DNA of 64,000 nucleotides from BACL27 sp964203235 (GCA_964203235.1 CAXNLE010000002.1:620001-684000); one strand, 5' to 3'; counted from the stretch's first letter, positions 41,544 to 50,532 are shown. Translations and numbers: made by a program. The notes: generated by a model not told the origin, from the letters alone.

Positions 41544-42812
41544 TCACGTAACTCGAGTCGACGCCTCGCCTACCTCGAGATATTTTTTAGTCGCAACTAG
41601 ATCACGTATTCGTTCAAAACCGTCAAAAACTTCGACATAACTAGTTGGTAAAGGTGAAATCGCCAACCTGATGCAGTCTGGTTGGCGAAAGTCGCCGATT
41701 ACGTTTCCAAAAATTCGCATAGCTTCAGAAATTTTTTGCGCATCTTGGTGGCGCACAGAAATATGACCACCGCGCCTTTTTGAGTCGCGCGGCGTGACGA
41801 CTGAGAACCCGAGTGGTGCGAGCCAAGCATCATGCAATGCCAGCATTAACTCGGTGCCTTGTGCTGCCTTTTGTGCAATTGCCGACAACCCCGCACGTTC
41901 AATCATCGCGAATGCAGTGGTCACGCAACGCATTCCGATAATGCTCGGGCTTGCGACTTGAAATCCGCGCATTCCAGAGGTGCGATCAAAACCTTGCGCC
42001 ATTGCAAACTGATCGTTCTGCGCGAACCAACCTTGAATCGGTACCTGCAACTCGCTTTGCATCCGGTGCGAGACATACAACCATGCGGGTGAACCTGGCC
42101 CAGAGTTGCCGTACTTGTAAGTGCAGCCGACGGCAAGATCAACTTTGTCACGGTCATATTGCATCGGCACAACACCAACTGCGTGGCTTGCATCCCAAAC
42201 GAAAAGTGCGCCTGCGTCGCGCGCAAGTTGAGTTAACTTTGCGACATCATGCAAAACTCCAGAGCGATACTGAATAACAGAAAGCGAAACGAGCGCAACA
42301 TCATCGCTTAAAACTTCGGTGAGCATTTCTGGAGAAATATATTCTTCGCCACTGTCGTCGTCGATCACGACAAGTATTAATCCGCGTTGTTTACAGATGC
42401 CTTCCAAAATGTAACGATCAGTCGGAAAGTTTGCCGTGTCAGTTATTACTGTTTTGCGACCTGGTCGTGCGTCAATTGCGGCGCAGCAAAGTTGATAAAA
42501 ATTCACACTTGTTGTGTCAACACATAACATCTGGCCGGCAGCGGCACCTAACGAAGCACGACCAATCAGATCGCCAACTGATTGAGCTTCATCAATCCAT
42601 TCAGACCAGCCAGAAACTAGTTTCGTCGCCCACTCTGTACGCAAATACTGGTCAACAACATTGACAGTTTCAGTTGGCATACGCCCAAGTGAGTTGCCAT
42701 CGAGATAACACAATGACTGGTCAACAATCATGAATTCGTCTCGGTACTTGGCTAGTGGGTCTTTGGCATCAAGCTGCAGGGCCATACTTCGCGAAGTCAG
42801 ATCATTTGGCAT
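41544..42812 (-). CDS. kynU: kynureninase
   Basis: 422-residue PLP enzyme that cleaves kynurenine to anthranilate and alanine. The N-terminal YLDGNSLGRMP (about 35-45), the FVWDASHAVGVVP block with the PLP-phosphate Asp, and the PLP lysine K233 in CTYKYGNSGPGSP are all intact, and the length is normal. ATG 42812 was kept; a later ATG (42785) is possible. Minus-strand TACGGT (42819-42824) lies 6 nt upstream. The gene is head-to-head with kynA, 13 bp between starts. Together they give two of the three steps from tryptophan to anthranilate; the formamidase (kynB) is not in the window. Confidence 0.96.
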   Translation of the reverse strand: MPNDLTSRSMALQLDAKDPLAKYRDEFMIVDQSLCYLDGNSLGRMPTETVNVVDQYLRTEWATKLVSGWSEWIDEAQSVGDLIGRASLGAAAGQMLCVDTTSVNFYQLCCAAIDARPGRKTVITDTANFPTDRYILEGICKQRGLILVVIDDDSGEEYISPEMLTEVLSDDVALVSLSVIQYRSGVLHDVAKLTQLARDAGALFVWDASHAVGVVPMQYDRDKVDLAVGCTYKYGNSGPGSPAWLYVSHRMQSELQVPIQGWFAQNDQFAMAQGFDRTSGMRGFQVASPSIIGMRCVTTAFAMIERAGLSAIAQKAAQGTELMLALHDAWLAPLGFSVVTPRDSKRRGGHISVRHQDAQKISEAMRIFGNVIGDFRQPDCIRLAISPLPTSYVEVFDGFERIRDLVATKKYLEVGEASTRVT

Positions 42813-42824
42813 ACGCTCACCGTA
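42812..42824. promoter_or_regulatory. overlapping divergent -10 boxes of kynU and kynA
   Basis: Plus-strand TACGCT (42812-42817) ends 8 nt before the kynA ATG at 42826. Minus-strand TACGGT (42819-42824) ends 6 nt before the kynU ATG at 42812. The kynA -10 box overlaps the last base of the kynU start codon. Both mRNAs would be leaderless and the two polymerases would compete. Confidence 0.5.
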
Positions 42825-42825
42825 T

Positions 42826-43641
42826 ATGAATTCGGCAGAAAATTCTGAACAATTTAGTTCTGCTGTTACATATTCGTCGTATTTAAGTGTTGATCAATTG
42901 CTTGAACTGCAAAAACCTCGATCAGATGGTCCAGAACATGACGAAATGCTATTTATCATCGTGCATCAGACATATGAGTTGTGGTTTAAATGCGTTTTGC
43001 ACGAACTCGCTCGGGTGCAATCACTGTTAGAAACTGGTGAGACGCACGCTTCGTTATCTGTATTTGGTCGTATTCGCACAATTTTTAAAGTTCTTGTCAG
43101 TCAAGTTGACATCTTAGAAACAATGACGCCTCTGCAATTTAATTCTTTTCGCGATCGCCTTGAGGCTGCAAGTGGTTTTCAATCCGTGCAGTTTCGCGAA
43201 CTAGAAGCAGTACTCGGGCGACGAGACGCAACAATGGCTGACCATCTTGAGCCAAATAGTCAAGCACGCATGCGAGTTACAGATGCAATGAGTCGTCGAT
43301 CACTTTGGGATTCAGTTGTTATTTATCTCGTACAACATGGTCATAAAATGCCTAGCGAGATAACGCAACGAAATTTCACCGAGAGTTATGTTGCTAATGA
43401 TCAAGTTCAAGAATCACTCGCGATTGCTTATCGTCACGACCCACAAGTGGCGATGTTGCTTGAACGCTTACTCGACATTGACGAAGGGCTGCAAGAGTGG
43501 CGCTACCGCCATGTCAAAATGGTTGAGCGCACGATTGGCTTGAAGCATGGTTCGGGCGGGTCAAGTGGCGCTGCATACCTTGCCACAACATTATTCAAAC
43601 CAGTATTCCCAGACCTATGGGCCGTGCGCTCACGCTTCTAA
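42826..43641 (+). CDS. kynA: tryptophan 2,3-dioxygenase
   Basis: 271-residue heme enzyme opening the indole ring of tryptophan to N-formylkynurenine. The segment LFIIVHQTYELWFKCVLHEL (about residues 42-61) holds the substrate-gating His and the YELWFK signature. The proximal heme His lies in the RHVKMVERTIG region near residue 228, and the GSGGSSGAAYL loop (near 245) binds substrate. Shorter than human TDO, as for bacterial KynA. The frame is open from 42730, but ATG 42826 fits the family N-terminus and the divergent kynU start. It is followed after 10 bp by ung. Confidence 0.96.
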   Translation: MNSAENSEQFSSAVTYSSYLSVDQLLELQKPRSDGPEHDEMLFIIVHQTYELWFKCVLHELARVQSLLETGETHASLSVFGRIRTIFKVLVSQVDILETMTPLQFNSFRDRLEAASGFQSVQFRELEAVLGRRDATMADHLEPNSQARMRVTDAMSRRSLWDSVVIYLVQHGHKMPSEITQRNFTESYVANDQVQESLAIAYRHDPQVAMLLERLLDIDEGLQEWRYRHVKMVERTIGLKHGSGGSSGAAYLATTLFKPVFPDLWAVRSRF

Positions 43642-43651
43642 AAATTTAGCG

Positions 43652-44323
43652 ATGCAATCTGATTGGGCTGGGTTACTTAAATCTGAATTCGAAAAGTCTT
43701 ATTTTAAAAAACTGCAAAAATTTATTGCGGATGAACGAAAAATGTTAACTATCTATCCGCAATATGAAGACGTATTCAAAGCATTTGACTTAACAAGTTA
43801 CGCAGACACGCGAGTAGTAATTCTTGGTCAAGACCCGTATCACGGGGTTAATCAGGCAAATGGTTTGTGCTTTTCGGTGCAGAGCGACGTTGCAGTACCG
43901 CCATCATTAAAGAATATTTTTAAAGAATTGCAATCTGATTTAAATTTCACGCCGAACACAAAGATCACTGAAAATGGCAACCTCGAGCAATGGGCGCAGC
44001 AAGGTGTGCTGATGTTGAACACAACGCTTACAGTTCGGGCAGGTGAGGCTGGTTCGCATCACGGTTTGGGTTGGGAGACGTTCACTGATCAAGTTATTCG
44101 CATCATCAACAACAAATCACACTCGGTTGTATTTGTGTTGTGGGGCGCGATGGCTCGAAAGAAAAAACTGCTGATCAATTCTGACAAGCATCACATTGTC
44201 GAGAGTGCACACCCGTCACCATTATCCGCGCATAATGGATTCATTGGTTCTCGGCCGTTTACGAAAATTAATAGTGCGCTAGCGATAGCAAACTTCAAAC
44301 CAATTAATTGGCGCATCAATTAA
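43652..44323 (+). CDS. ung: uracil-DNA glycosylase (family 1)
   Basis: 223-residue DNA repair enzyme that removes uracil from DNA. Catalytic D61 lies in GQDPYHG, the uracil-binding strand reads LMLNTTLTVRAG, and the second catalytic His is in HPSPLSAHNGF (about residues 188-198). Normal length. The frame is open from 43547, inside kynA in another frame; ATG 43652 was chosen for the family-typical start. It lies 10 bp after kynA, so it may be co-transcribed. It is a standard housekeeping gene, and nothing odd is seen. Confidence 0.97.
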   Translation: MQSDWAGLLKSEFEKSYFKKLQKFIADERKMLTIYPQYEDVFKAFDLTSYADTRVVILGQDPYHGVNQANGLCFSVQSDVAVPPSLKNIFKELQSDLNFTPNTKITENGNLEQWAQQGVLMLNTTLTVRAGEAGSHHGLGWETFTDQVIRIINNKSHSVVFVLWGAMARKKKLLINSDKHHIVESAHPSPLSAHNGFIGSRPFTKINSALAIANFKPINWRIN

Positions 44324-44368
44324 CGCGATGATAATTTGAACGACTAGCAACCGCACCTGCGAACTAAT

Positions 44369-44374
44369 TAAGAT
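44369..44374 (+). promoter_or_regulatory. putative -10 box of the SRPBCC-sulfatase operon
   Basis: TAAGAT ends 9 nt before ATG 44384, and a second AT-rich element (tataac, 44374-44379) overlaps it. No Shine-Dalgarno is seen. Confidence 0.4.
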
Positions 44375-44383
44375 ATAACGACC

Positions 44384-44773
44384 ATGGGCACAGTTCGAAG
44401 ACACGCATTTGTTGAGTGCAACGCTGACAAAGTTTGGGCATTTGTCGGCGCACCAGAACGCCTACACGAATGGTTTCCCATTACTGAATGCCGAGTTGAA
44501 GGAAATAAGCGGTGGATAACTCTCGCCGCTGGCATTGTTTTTGAAGAAGATATCGTCACGCTCGACCATGACTTACGCAGGTTTCAATACAAAATAGTTA
44601 ATAACCCGCTGATCAAGTTTCATCTCGGCACCGTTGACGTAATACCCGACACCGAGAATCGCTGTTTGGTGATGTACTCAACAGACATGAATCCAGAAGT
44701 GCTCGCACTGCCAATTGGCGGAGCCGCCGGAGTTGGCTTAGCAAAAGTCAAAGAAATGTTCGACGGTAAGTAA
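44384..44773 (+). CDS. SRPBCC-family protein
   Basis: 129-residue START/Bet v1-like protein: RRHAFVECNADKVWAFVGAPERLHEWFP is the standard N-terminal strand-helix-helix of the polyketide-cyclase-2 group. It is only distantly related to the two paralogues at 22885 and 25250. Its stop is 2 bp before the sulfatase ATG, so the two are probably co-transcribed, and it may bind the sulfatase substrate or product. The ligand is unknown. It is the first gene of a run of plus-strand genes that continues to the oxygenase at 48128. Confidence 0.85.
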   Translation: MGTVRRHAFVECNADKVWAFVGAPERLHEWFPITECRVEGNKRWITLAAGIVFEEDIVTLDHDLRRFQYKIVNNPLIKFHLGTVDVIPDTENRCLVMYSTDMNPEVLALPIGGAAGVGLAKVKEMFDGK

Positions 44774-44775
44774 TA

Positions 44776-46326
44776 ATGGGTCGCAAGATTCTTTTCATTA
44801 CTACCGACCAGCAGCGCTACGACGCGCTTGGTTGTAACGGTGGTGCAATTGCGCGAACTCCAAATATTGATGCGTTGAGTAAATCTGGCATCACATTTGA
44901 TCGCGCGCATCCACAAAATGTTGTGTGCATGCCATCACGAAGCACAATGATCACTGGCCAACATGTCAGCACGCACGGCGTATGGATGAACGGAGTACCG
45001 CTGCCTGTAAATGCGCCGAGTGTCGCCAGCGATCTACGCAACGTAGGTTACGCAACTGCACTGATCGGCAAAGCACATTTCGAACCGCTGCTTGATCCAT
45101 TTTTAAGATTTACAGAAAACCGGTTGGGTAACGAGCGTCAAACTACTAACAACCCTGCTGATCCGCATCGTGGTTTTGACCACATGGAGTTGTCAACGCA
45201 CGGCGCAGTTGGTCAATTGCATTACTCACAGTGGGTTCGCGACAATCACCCTGAGGCGATTTCGGGTTTTTATAGAGTTCTAGACAACGAATTGCAAGTA
45301 AACGCTCAAGGTGGCGGCGACACAAATGCGCCGCAACTAAAAATTAATCCAATTCCAACTGAGTGGTATCACACGCATTGGGTGGCACAACAAACAATTA
45401 GCTGGTTGAACTCGTTGCCTGCTGACAAAGATTGGTTTTGTTGGATGAGTTTTCCAGATCCACATCATCCATGGGACCCTCCAGCATCAGAGTTGCATCG
45501 CGTGCCATGGCGCGATCTTGACCTGCCAGATGGCTACGTTGCAGATAAATCAAAACGCGAAAAAATTCTCGATGATAAATTGCGTCATTGGCGTGGTTGG
45601 TATGACGGTACTTTTGTTTCTAATTATGAAGCGCCGGCACATTGGGTTCCTGCCACATTGACCGAAGACCAAGTTCGCGAAGTAAATGCGTTCACTCATG
45701 TTGAAAACGAATTGATTGACGAAGCAATCGGCGATGTGCTCGGTGCAATCACCGCACGCGGTTGGGCTAATGATCTTGATGTCGTCTACACAACTGACCA
45801 CGGCGAGTTTCAAGGTGACTTCGGTTTGCTATTCAAAGGTCCATATCATGTTGATTCGTTGATGCGGCTGCCTTTAATTTGGCGACCAGCGCCGAGTTTG
45901 AATATCACTCCTGCGCGAGTTAGTGCACCAGTTGGATTAGTTTCACTTGCTGCAACATTCGCACATATCGCCGGACTTGAAAAACCTTCGTATACAGAAG
46001 CACCTCGGTTGCCAGTCGATAATGCCGACGCTGAAAAACTCGGCCACGAACGCGTGCTCACAGAATGGGACAGCGTGCTGTTCGGAAAACTAGTTCACCT
46101 ACGAACAATTTGTCGTGACAATTGGGTGTGCACTGCTGCGCTTGACGGCACGATGAATGAGGCTGGCGAGGGTGAACTTTACGACTTGGCCAATGATCCA
46201 TTACAACATGTCAATCGCTGGAGCGATGATTCGGTGCGGTCATTGCGAGATGATCTACTTAGCGATATGTGGGGCAACCTGCCAGCACAAGTTTTGCCAT
46301 TGCGCACCATGGATGCCCCTGTTTAG
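44776..46326 (+). CDS. type I sulfatase (formylglycine-dependent)
   Basis: 516-residue alkaline-phosphatase-superfamily hydrolase. The sulfatase signature C-x-P-x-R is CMPSR with C51 as the residue to be converted to formylglycine, followed by STMITGQH. The N-terminal ILFITTDQQRYDALGCNG carries metal-binding Asp residues, and the later YTTDHGEF supplies the second pair. No signal peptide, so it is cytoplasmic or non-classically exported. It resembles choline-sulfatase/arylsulfatase types acting on small organosulfates, but the substrate is not determined. A formylglycine-generating enzyme is not seen in this window. Confidence 0.94.
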   Translation: MGRKILFITTDQQRYDALGCNGGAIARTPNIDALSKSGITFDRAHPQNVVCMPSRSTMITGQHVSTHGVWMNGVPLPVNAPSVASDLRNVGYATALIGKAHFEPLLDPFLRFTENRLGNERQTTNNPADPHRGFDHMELSTHGAVGQLHYSQWVRDNHPEAISGFYRVLDNELQVNAQGGGDTNAPQLKINPIPTEWYHTHWVAQQTISWLNSLPADKDWFCWMSFPDPHHPWDPPASELHRVPWRDLDLPDGYVADKSKREKILDDKLRHWRGWYDGTFVSNYEAPAHWVPATLTEDQVREVNAFTHVENELIDEAIGDVLGAITARGWANDLDVVYTTDHGEFQGDFGLLFKGPYHVDSLMRLPLIWRPAPSLNITPARVSAPVGLVSLAATFAHIAGLEKPSYTEAPRLPVDNADAEKLGHERVLTEWDSVLFGKLVHLRTICRDNWVCTAALDGTMNEAGEGELYDLANDPLQHVNRWSDDSVRSLRDDLLSDMWGNLPAQVLPLRTMDAPV

Positions 46327-46330
46327 CAAC

Positions 46331-46336
46331 TAATCT
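46331..46336 (+). promoter_or_regulatory. putative -10 box of the gene at 46343
   Basis: TAATCT ends exactly 6 nt before ATG 46343, just after the sulfatase stop. A second, leaderless promoter inside the apparent operon is possible. Confidence 0.4.
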
Positions 46337-46342
46337 GCGTTA

Positions 46343-47248
46343 ATGAACATTGGATTCATTGGCCTCGGAAATATGGGCTTACCGATGTGTAAGCGTTTGC
46401 TTGCTGCCGGGCTGAATGCAAAAGTTTTTGACATCAACTCTGGCGCCGTATCACTCGCCGTTGATCATGGCGCCACTTCGACAAAATCGGTCGCCGAGTG
46501 CGCGTCTCAAGTTGACGTGTTGTTCACATCTCTGCCCCGACCCGAACATGTCGAAAAAGTCATGGTCGAAAACGACGCATTGCAGAATCTCAAACATGGT
46601 GCGATCTGGGTTGACCTGACGACAAATCGAAAAGAACTAATTATCGAGTTAGCGAGCAAAGCACCAACAGGCGTTTCAGTTTTAGATTCGCCCGTAACTG
46701 GCGCAGTCGACGGGGCGCGAAATGGAAAATTGACATTATTTGTCGGTGGCGACAAGCAAAGTCTCGACAGAGTAAAGCCGATACTAGAAAACCTTGGTCT
46801 TGTTATTTATTGTGGCCCGCTCGGCACAGGCAACGTTGTCAAACTTGTGACAAATCAACTTTGGTTCATCGCCGCCGCTGCAATCGGCGAAGGCTTTGCA
46901 ACTGGCATCGCCAACGGAGTTGAACTTGGCACGCTTTGGGGTGCAATCAAAGAAAGTGTTGGCGATAGTTTTGTCGCGCGGCACGATGCGCCTTCAATAT
47001 TTGCAGGTCACTACGACCCGTCTTTCTCGCTTGAACTTTGCCTAAAAGATTTGGGACTAATTAGCGAACTTGGCAAACAAGTCAACTCAGATCTACCCAT
47101 GACTGCTGCTGCAGTGAATGCATTTACGATTGCCAGCGAACGTTACGGGGCCAGCGCAGCCGAGTTACATGTAGCCAAACGAATTGAAGATGATGCAAAA
47201 ATTTCAATGCGGCTTGAAGGTGACTGGACACCACCCTGGGAATCATGA
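46343..47248 (+). CDS. beta-hydroxyacid dehydrogenase (3-hydroxyisobutyrate dehydrogenase family)
   Basis: 301-residue NAD(P)-dependent enzyme. IGFIGLGNMGLPMCKRLL at the start is the Rossmann motif, VLDSPVTGAVDGARNGKLTLFVGG (about residues 114-137) is the substrate-binding block, and the catalytic lysine lies in GTGNVVKLVTNQL (about 167-179). Related enzymes oxidise 3-hydroxyisobutyrate, reduce tartronate semialdehyde or act on sulfolactate-type acids; which one cannot be told. The family length is normal. It is followed by a 2OG oxygenase gene 13 bp later, and preceded by a sulfatase, which suggests an organosulfur or small-acid pathway. Confidence 0.93.
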   Translation: MNIGFIGLGNMGLPMCKRLLAAGLNAKVFDINSGAVSLAVDHGATSTKSVAECASQVDVLFTSLPRPEHVEKVMVENDALQNLKHGAIWVDLTTNRKELIIELASKAPTGVSVLDSPVTGAVDGARNGKLTLFVGGDKQSLDRVKPILENLGLVIYCGPLGTGNVVKLVTNQLWFIAAAAIGEGFATGIANGVELGTLWGAIKESVGDSFVARHDAPSIFAGHYDPSFSLELCLKDLGLISELGKQVNSDLPMTAAAVNAFTIASERYGASAAELHVAKRIEDDAKISMRLEGDWTPPWES

Positions 47249-47261
47249 ACTGCCCGACAAG

Positions 47262-48128
47262 ATGACTCGTTCATATCGCGTTGATGATCTTGTTGATTTC
47301 AACGTCTATCCGCTTGACGAAACTGCGAGCCCTAAATACAAAGTTGCACTATCTCATGCCCGCGAACAACTACAACACGACGGTTGTGCCGTAATCAAAA
47401 ATCTACTTCGTCCGACTGCCGTGCAGATTATTAGCCAAGAAATCATCGCGCGTAAACAGACAACTCACTTTTCAACGTCGAGCATGAATCCGTACTTCCA
47501 TTCAACAAAAAACCCTGAATACCCAAATCATCACCCGGTCAACACATTCACCGAACGCTCCAGTGGTTTTATTCCTGGAGACTCTTGGGATTCTTCACTG
47601 GCAATAGATGTGTTGTTTCGCAGCGAAGCATTGACAGCATTTATTAGAGATTGTCTTGAGACTGAATCTGTTTACTGTTATGCAGATCCTTTGGCAGGTT
47701 TGACTGCGAATATTCTTGACCCTGGTCAACAATTTGCTTGGCACTTTGACACAAACGAATTTGCAGTAACGGCGATGATCGACGAAGCAGACGAAGGTGG
47801 ACTATTTGAATATGTTCCAATGATTCGAACCCCAGATGATGAATCATTTGAGCGAATTCAAAAAGTTCTTGACGACGACCGTTCACAAGTTAAAACTCTT
47901 GAACTTCATGCTGGCGATTTACAAATTTTTCGTGGTCGGCATTCGTTGCACCGCGTAACCAGAGTGCCTACATCATCCAAACCCCGTCACGCTGCGATTT
48001 TTGCTTACACCGCCGAACCAGGAGTTATCGGTCGCGTTGAGCGCACTCGGCAACTGTTTGGCCGAGTACTCGCTGCTCACGAAGAAGCAGAACAACGCCG
48101 AGTGCGAAGCGATGCATTAATCGACTAG
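47262..48128 (+). CDS. Fe(II)/2-oxoglutarate-dependent oxygenase (BesD/HalD-like family, hydroxylase-type)
   Basis: 288-residue cupin-fold oxygenase. The facial triad is H161-x-D163 in WHFDTNEF and H230 in SLHRV; the VLDDDRS and FRGRHS blocks and the GG-FEY-PMIR strand resemble the HalD/BesD group of amino-acid-modifying oxygenases. In the halogenases of that group the Asp is replaced by Gly; here the Asp is present, so hydroxylation is expected rather than chlorination. The frame is open from 47184 inside the previous gene; ATG 47262 was chosen. The substrate is probably a small amino acid or related acid, but is unknown. It converges with aguA. Confidence 0.88.
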   Translation: MTRSYRVDDLVDFNVYPLDETASPKYKVALSHAREQLQHDGCAVIKNLLRPTAVQIISQEIIARKQTTHFSTSSMNPYFHSTKNPEYPNHHPVNTFTERSSGFIPGDSWDSSLAIDVLFRSEALTAFIRDCLETESVYCYADPLAGLTANILDPGQQFAWHFDTNEFAVTAMIDEADEGGLFEYVPMIRTPDDESFERIQKVLDDDRSQVKTLELHAGDLQIFRGRHSLHRVTRVPTSSKPRHAAIFAYTAEPGVIGRVERTRQLFGRVLAAHEEAEQRRVRSDALID

Positions 48129-49103
48129 TTAGATAGCCGGCACTTGTTGCGTGATACAGTGAATGCCACCACCACCATGCGCAAGAATTGCACCAATTTC
48201 TAAACCGACAATATCTCGATCAGCAATATATTCGCCGAGTAGCGCAAGCATTTCGTTGTCAGCATCATGCCCACATACGGGCACGATCACTGCATCGTTA
48301 CAGATATAAAAATTCAAATATGGCACTGTCGCTCGCACGCCATCAGTTATGACGAACGGCAGCACAGGTATCTCGTGCACGATTAACCCTGCGTCTTTCG
48401 CTGCTGCAATATTTGCCGCACAGCGCACGAAATCTGCTTCATTTTTGTCGTCGCAACCTTGCATAACGACAGTTTTTGGGCCGATGAACGCCGCAACATT
48501 ATCGACATGACCGTCGGTATCGTCATCAAGCGCCAACCCAAATGGCAGCCATATGACTTTTTGCTGGCCGAGTTCTCGACAAAGTTGTTCGGCGATCTGC
48601 TCACGCGAAAGTTTCGGATTGCGATTCGGGTTGAGTAAACACTGTTCGGTTGTGATTAGCATTCCGGCGCCGTCAACATTTAGCGACCCACCTTCAAGCA
48701 CCATTTCAATTTTTCGCGTTTTATGACCTGCGTGGGCGGCCCAACGCGACGCAATCGTCGCATCTTTATCGAAAGGCACAAATTTTTCACCCCAGCCGTT
48801 GAATTGCCAGCATGTTGCAATTAATTCGCTGTTTTCAATTATGTAATTCGGCCCGGAGTCACGAAACCAGGCATCATCGATTTCAAGAGCAACAACATCC
48901 ACATTTTCTGCACAGACGCGTCGTGCCGCTGATTCGTCTCGTGGATTAACAATCATCGTCACGGGTTCATAACCCGAAATCGTGTTTGCTAAAGCGGCGT
49001 GTGCAGTTTGCGCTTCAGCCAGACGTTGACCATAAATTTCGGTTCTTGCTGGCCAACAAATAACAGTTCGTTCATGCCGAGCAAACTCGGCGGGCATGCT
49101 CAC
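48129..49103 (-). CDS. aguA: agmatine deiminase
   Basis: 324-residue enzyme of the pentein (guanidino-modifying) superfamily that converts agmatine to N-carbamoylputrescine and ammonia. DDAWFRDSGPNY, GWGEKFVPFDKD, ALDDDTDGHVDNVAAF and the C-terminal GGGGIHCITQQ with catalytic C316 form the expected active site. Slightly shorter than plant and Pseudomonas AguA but complete. Its ATG overlaps the aguB stop by 4 bp (ATGA), so the two enzymes, which act in sequence, are made together. The usual agmatine source, arginine decarboxylase, is not in this window. Confidence 0.96.
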   Translation of the reverse strand: MSMPAEFARHERTVICWPARTEIYGQRLAEAQTAHAALANTISGYEPVTMIVNPRDESAARRVCAENVDVVALEIDDAWFRDSGPNYIIENSELIATCWQFNGWGEKFVPFDKDATIASRWAAHAGHKTRKIEMVLEGGSLNVDGAGMLITTEQCLLNPNRNPKLSREQIAEQLCRELGQQKVIWLPFGLALDDDTDGHVDNVAAFIGPKTVVMQGCDDKNEADFVRCAANIAAAKDAGLIVHEIPVLPFVITDGVRATVPYLNFYICNDAVIVPVCGHDADNEMLALLGEYIADRDIVGLEIGAILAHGGGGIHCITQQVPAI

Positions 49104-49972
49104 GCGTCAAAGCCGTCTAGAGTCATTAACGGCTTATACAACTCAGGTCTCCGATCACGAAATAATCCCCAAAAAGTTCGTGCAAGTTTCTGTGCTTCAA
49201 GATCAAAAGTCGCCAGCAATACAGTTTCTTCAGTTCGATTTGCTTCAGCAACTTTTGCTCCAGTTGCATCACAAATAAATGAACATCCGTAAAAAGTGAT
49301 CTCTGTCGCACGACCAACTTCGCGCCCTGTGCGATTGGCAGCCATAACTGGCGTCAAGTTACTTGCCGCGTGGCCTTGCATCGCTCGCTGCCAATGACCG
49401 GAAGAATCAAGTTCAGGATTTGATGGTTCGCTACCAATAGCGGTTGGATACAACAAAATATCTGCACCACGCAATGACATCACCCGGGCAGCTTCTGGAA
49501 ACCATTGATCCCAACAGATGCCAACACCAATTTTTGCATATTTGGTTTGCCAAACTTTGAAACCCGTGTCACCAGGACTGAAATAAAACTTCTCGTTATA
49601 TCCCGGCCCATCTGGAATATGACTCTTGCGATATGTGCCAAGCACTTTGCCGTCGGCATCAACTATCGCTACCGAATTAAATAGCGAGTTGTTAGCCCGC
49701 TCGTAAACGCTAATCGGCAAAACAACACTAAGTTCTTTTGCAACTTTGGCAAAATGTGCCACCGTCGGGTGCGAAGACATCTCAATCGCACGATTCAGGT
49801 CTTGCGTCGTTTGATCTTTGCAAAAATAATGACCCTCAAATAGTTCTGGGATCAAAATAATTTGTGCGCCCTGCTTTGCCGCACTTCGTACAAGTCGTTC
49901 AGCAGTTGCAATATTTTCGGCAACTTCAGTTGACATCAACATCTGCAAAGCAGCGACAGTAACTTTTGCCAT
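49100..49972 (-). CDS. aguB: N-carbamoylputrescine amidase
   Basis: 290-residue nitrilase-superfamily enzyme that hydrolyses N-carbamoylputrescine to putrescine. The triad Glu is in LIPELFEGHYFC, Lys in TYRKSHIPDGPGYNEKFYFSPGD and catalytic C153 in GVGICWDQWFPEAARV; the YNEKFYF-x-PGD wording is specific for the AguB subgroup. It lies 2 bp after the glutathione peroxidase stop and overlaps aguA by 4 bp, so gpx-aguB-aguA forms one transcription unit. Putrescine made here could serve as polyamine or nitrogen source. Confidence 0.96.
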   Translation of the reverse strand: MAKVTVAALQMLMSTEVAENIATAERLVRSAAKQGAQIILIPELFEGHYFCKDQTTQDLNRAIEMSSHPTVAHFAKVAKELSVVLPISVYERANNSLFNSVAIVDADGKVLGTYRKSHIPDGPGYNEKFYFSPGDTGFKVWQTKYAKIGVGICWDQWFPEAARVMSLRGADILLYPTAIGSEPSNPELDSSGHWQRAMQGHAASNLTPVMAANRTGREVGRATEITFYGCSFICDATGAKVAEANRTEETVLLATFDLEAQKLARTFWGLFRDRRPELYKPLMTLDGFDA

Positions 49973-49974
49973 AC

Positions 49975-50463
49975 TTATTTGGCGAGCTGATCTTTGATTG
50001 CAGTCATAACTTCTGCTGAGTCAGGTGTTGTTTGCGGCTTAAACCTTGAAACAACTGCGCCATCTCTGCTCACCAAAAACTTTTCAAAGTTCCAGCGAAT
50101 GTCGCCCGAGTGACCCTCGCCGTCTGTAACTTGCGTAAGCGTTTGGTATAAAGCGTGACGGTCTGCGCCGTTAACTTCAACTTTTTCGGACATCGGAAAA
50201 GTAACGCCATAATTTGTCGAACAAAAAGTCTCGATCTCGCTCGCCGAGCCTGGTTCTTGAGCGCCGAACTGGTTGCACGGCACGCCCAACACAGTGAAAC
50301 CTTGTGCCGCAAATTCTTTCTGCAGCGCCTCAAGAGCCGTATATTGCGGAGTCAAACCGCACTTGGAGGCGACGTTTACGACGAGCGTTACTGAGCCTTT
50401 TAGCGAACTCAGCAGATCATTCACGCCAGTCAAACCAGCAATTTTTGTGTCATAGACCGACAT
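49975..50463 (-). CDS. glutathione peroxidase-family thiol peroxidase
   Basis: 162-residue thioredoxin-fold peroxidase. The active site is NVASKCGLTPQY with C35 instead of selenocysteine; the resolving Cys is probably in the FCSTNYG loop, and LGVPCNQFGAQEPG plus WNFEKFLV are the other conserved blocks (Gln and Trp of the tetrad). Such cysteine versions usually take electrons from thioredoxin rather than glutathione, fitting an actinobacterium. It is the first gene of a three-gene unit with aguB and aguA. No special regulatory site is seen upstream beyond an AT-rich stretch. Confidence 0.94.
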   Translation of the reverse strand: MSVYDTKIAGLTGVNDLLSSLKGSVTLVVNVASKCGLTPQYTALEALQKEFAAQGFTVLGVPCNQFGAQEPGSASEIETFCSTNYGVTFPMSEKVEVNGADRHALYQTLTQVTDGEGHSGDIRWNFEKFLVSRDGAVVSRFKPQTTPDSAEVMTAIKDQLAK

Positions 50464-50532
50464 TTTGTCTCATTTCTACTTGGGTTATTTCTCGTGTGGC
50501 AAGGCTACTCATAAACCTGATACACAACACAG

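Noticed and set aside
47262..48128. BesD-type halogenase
   Set aside because: The metal-binding Asp (D163) is present; halogenases of this group have Gly or Ala there.
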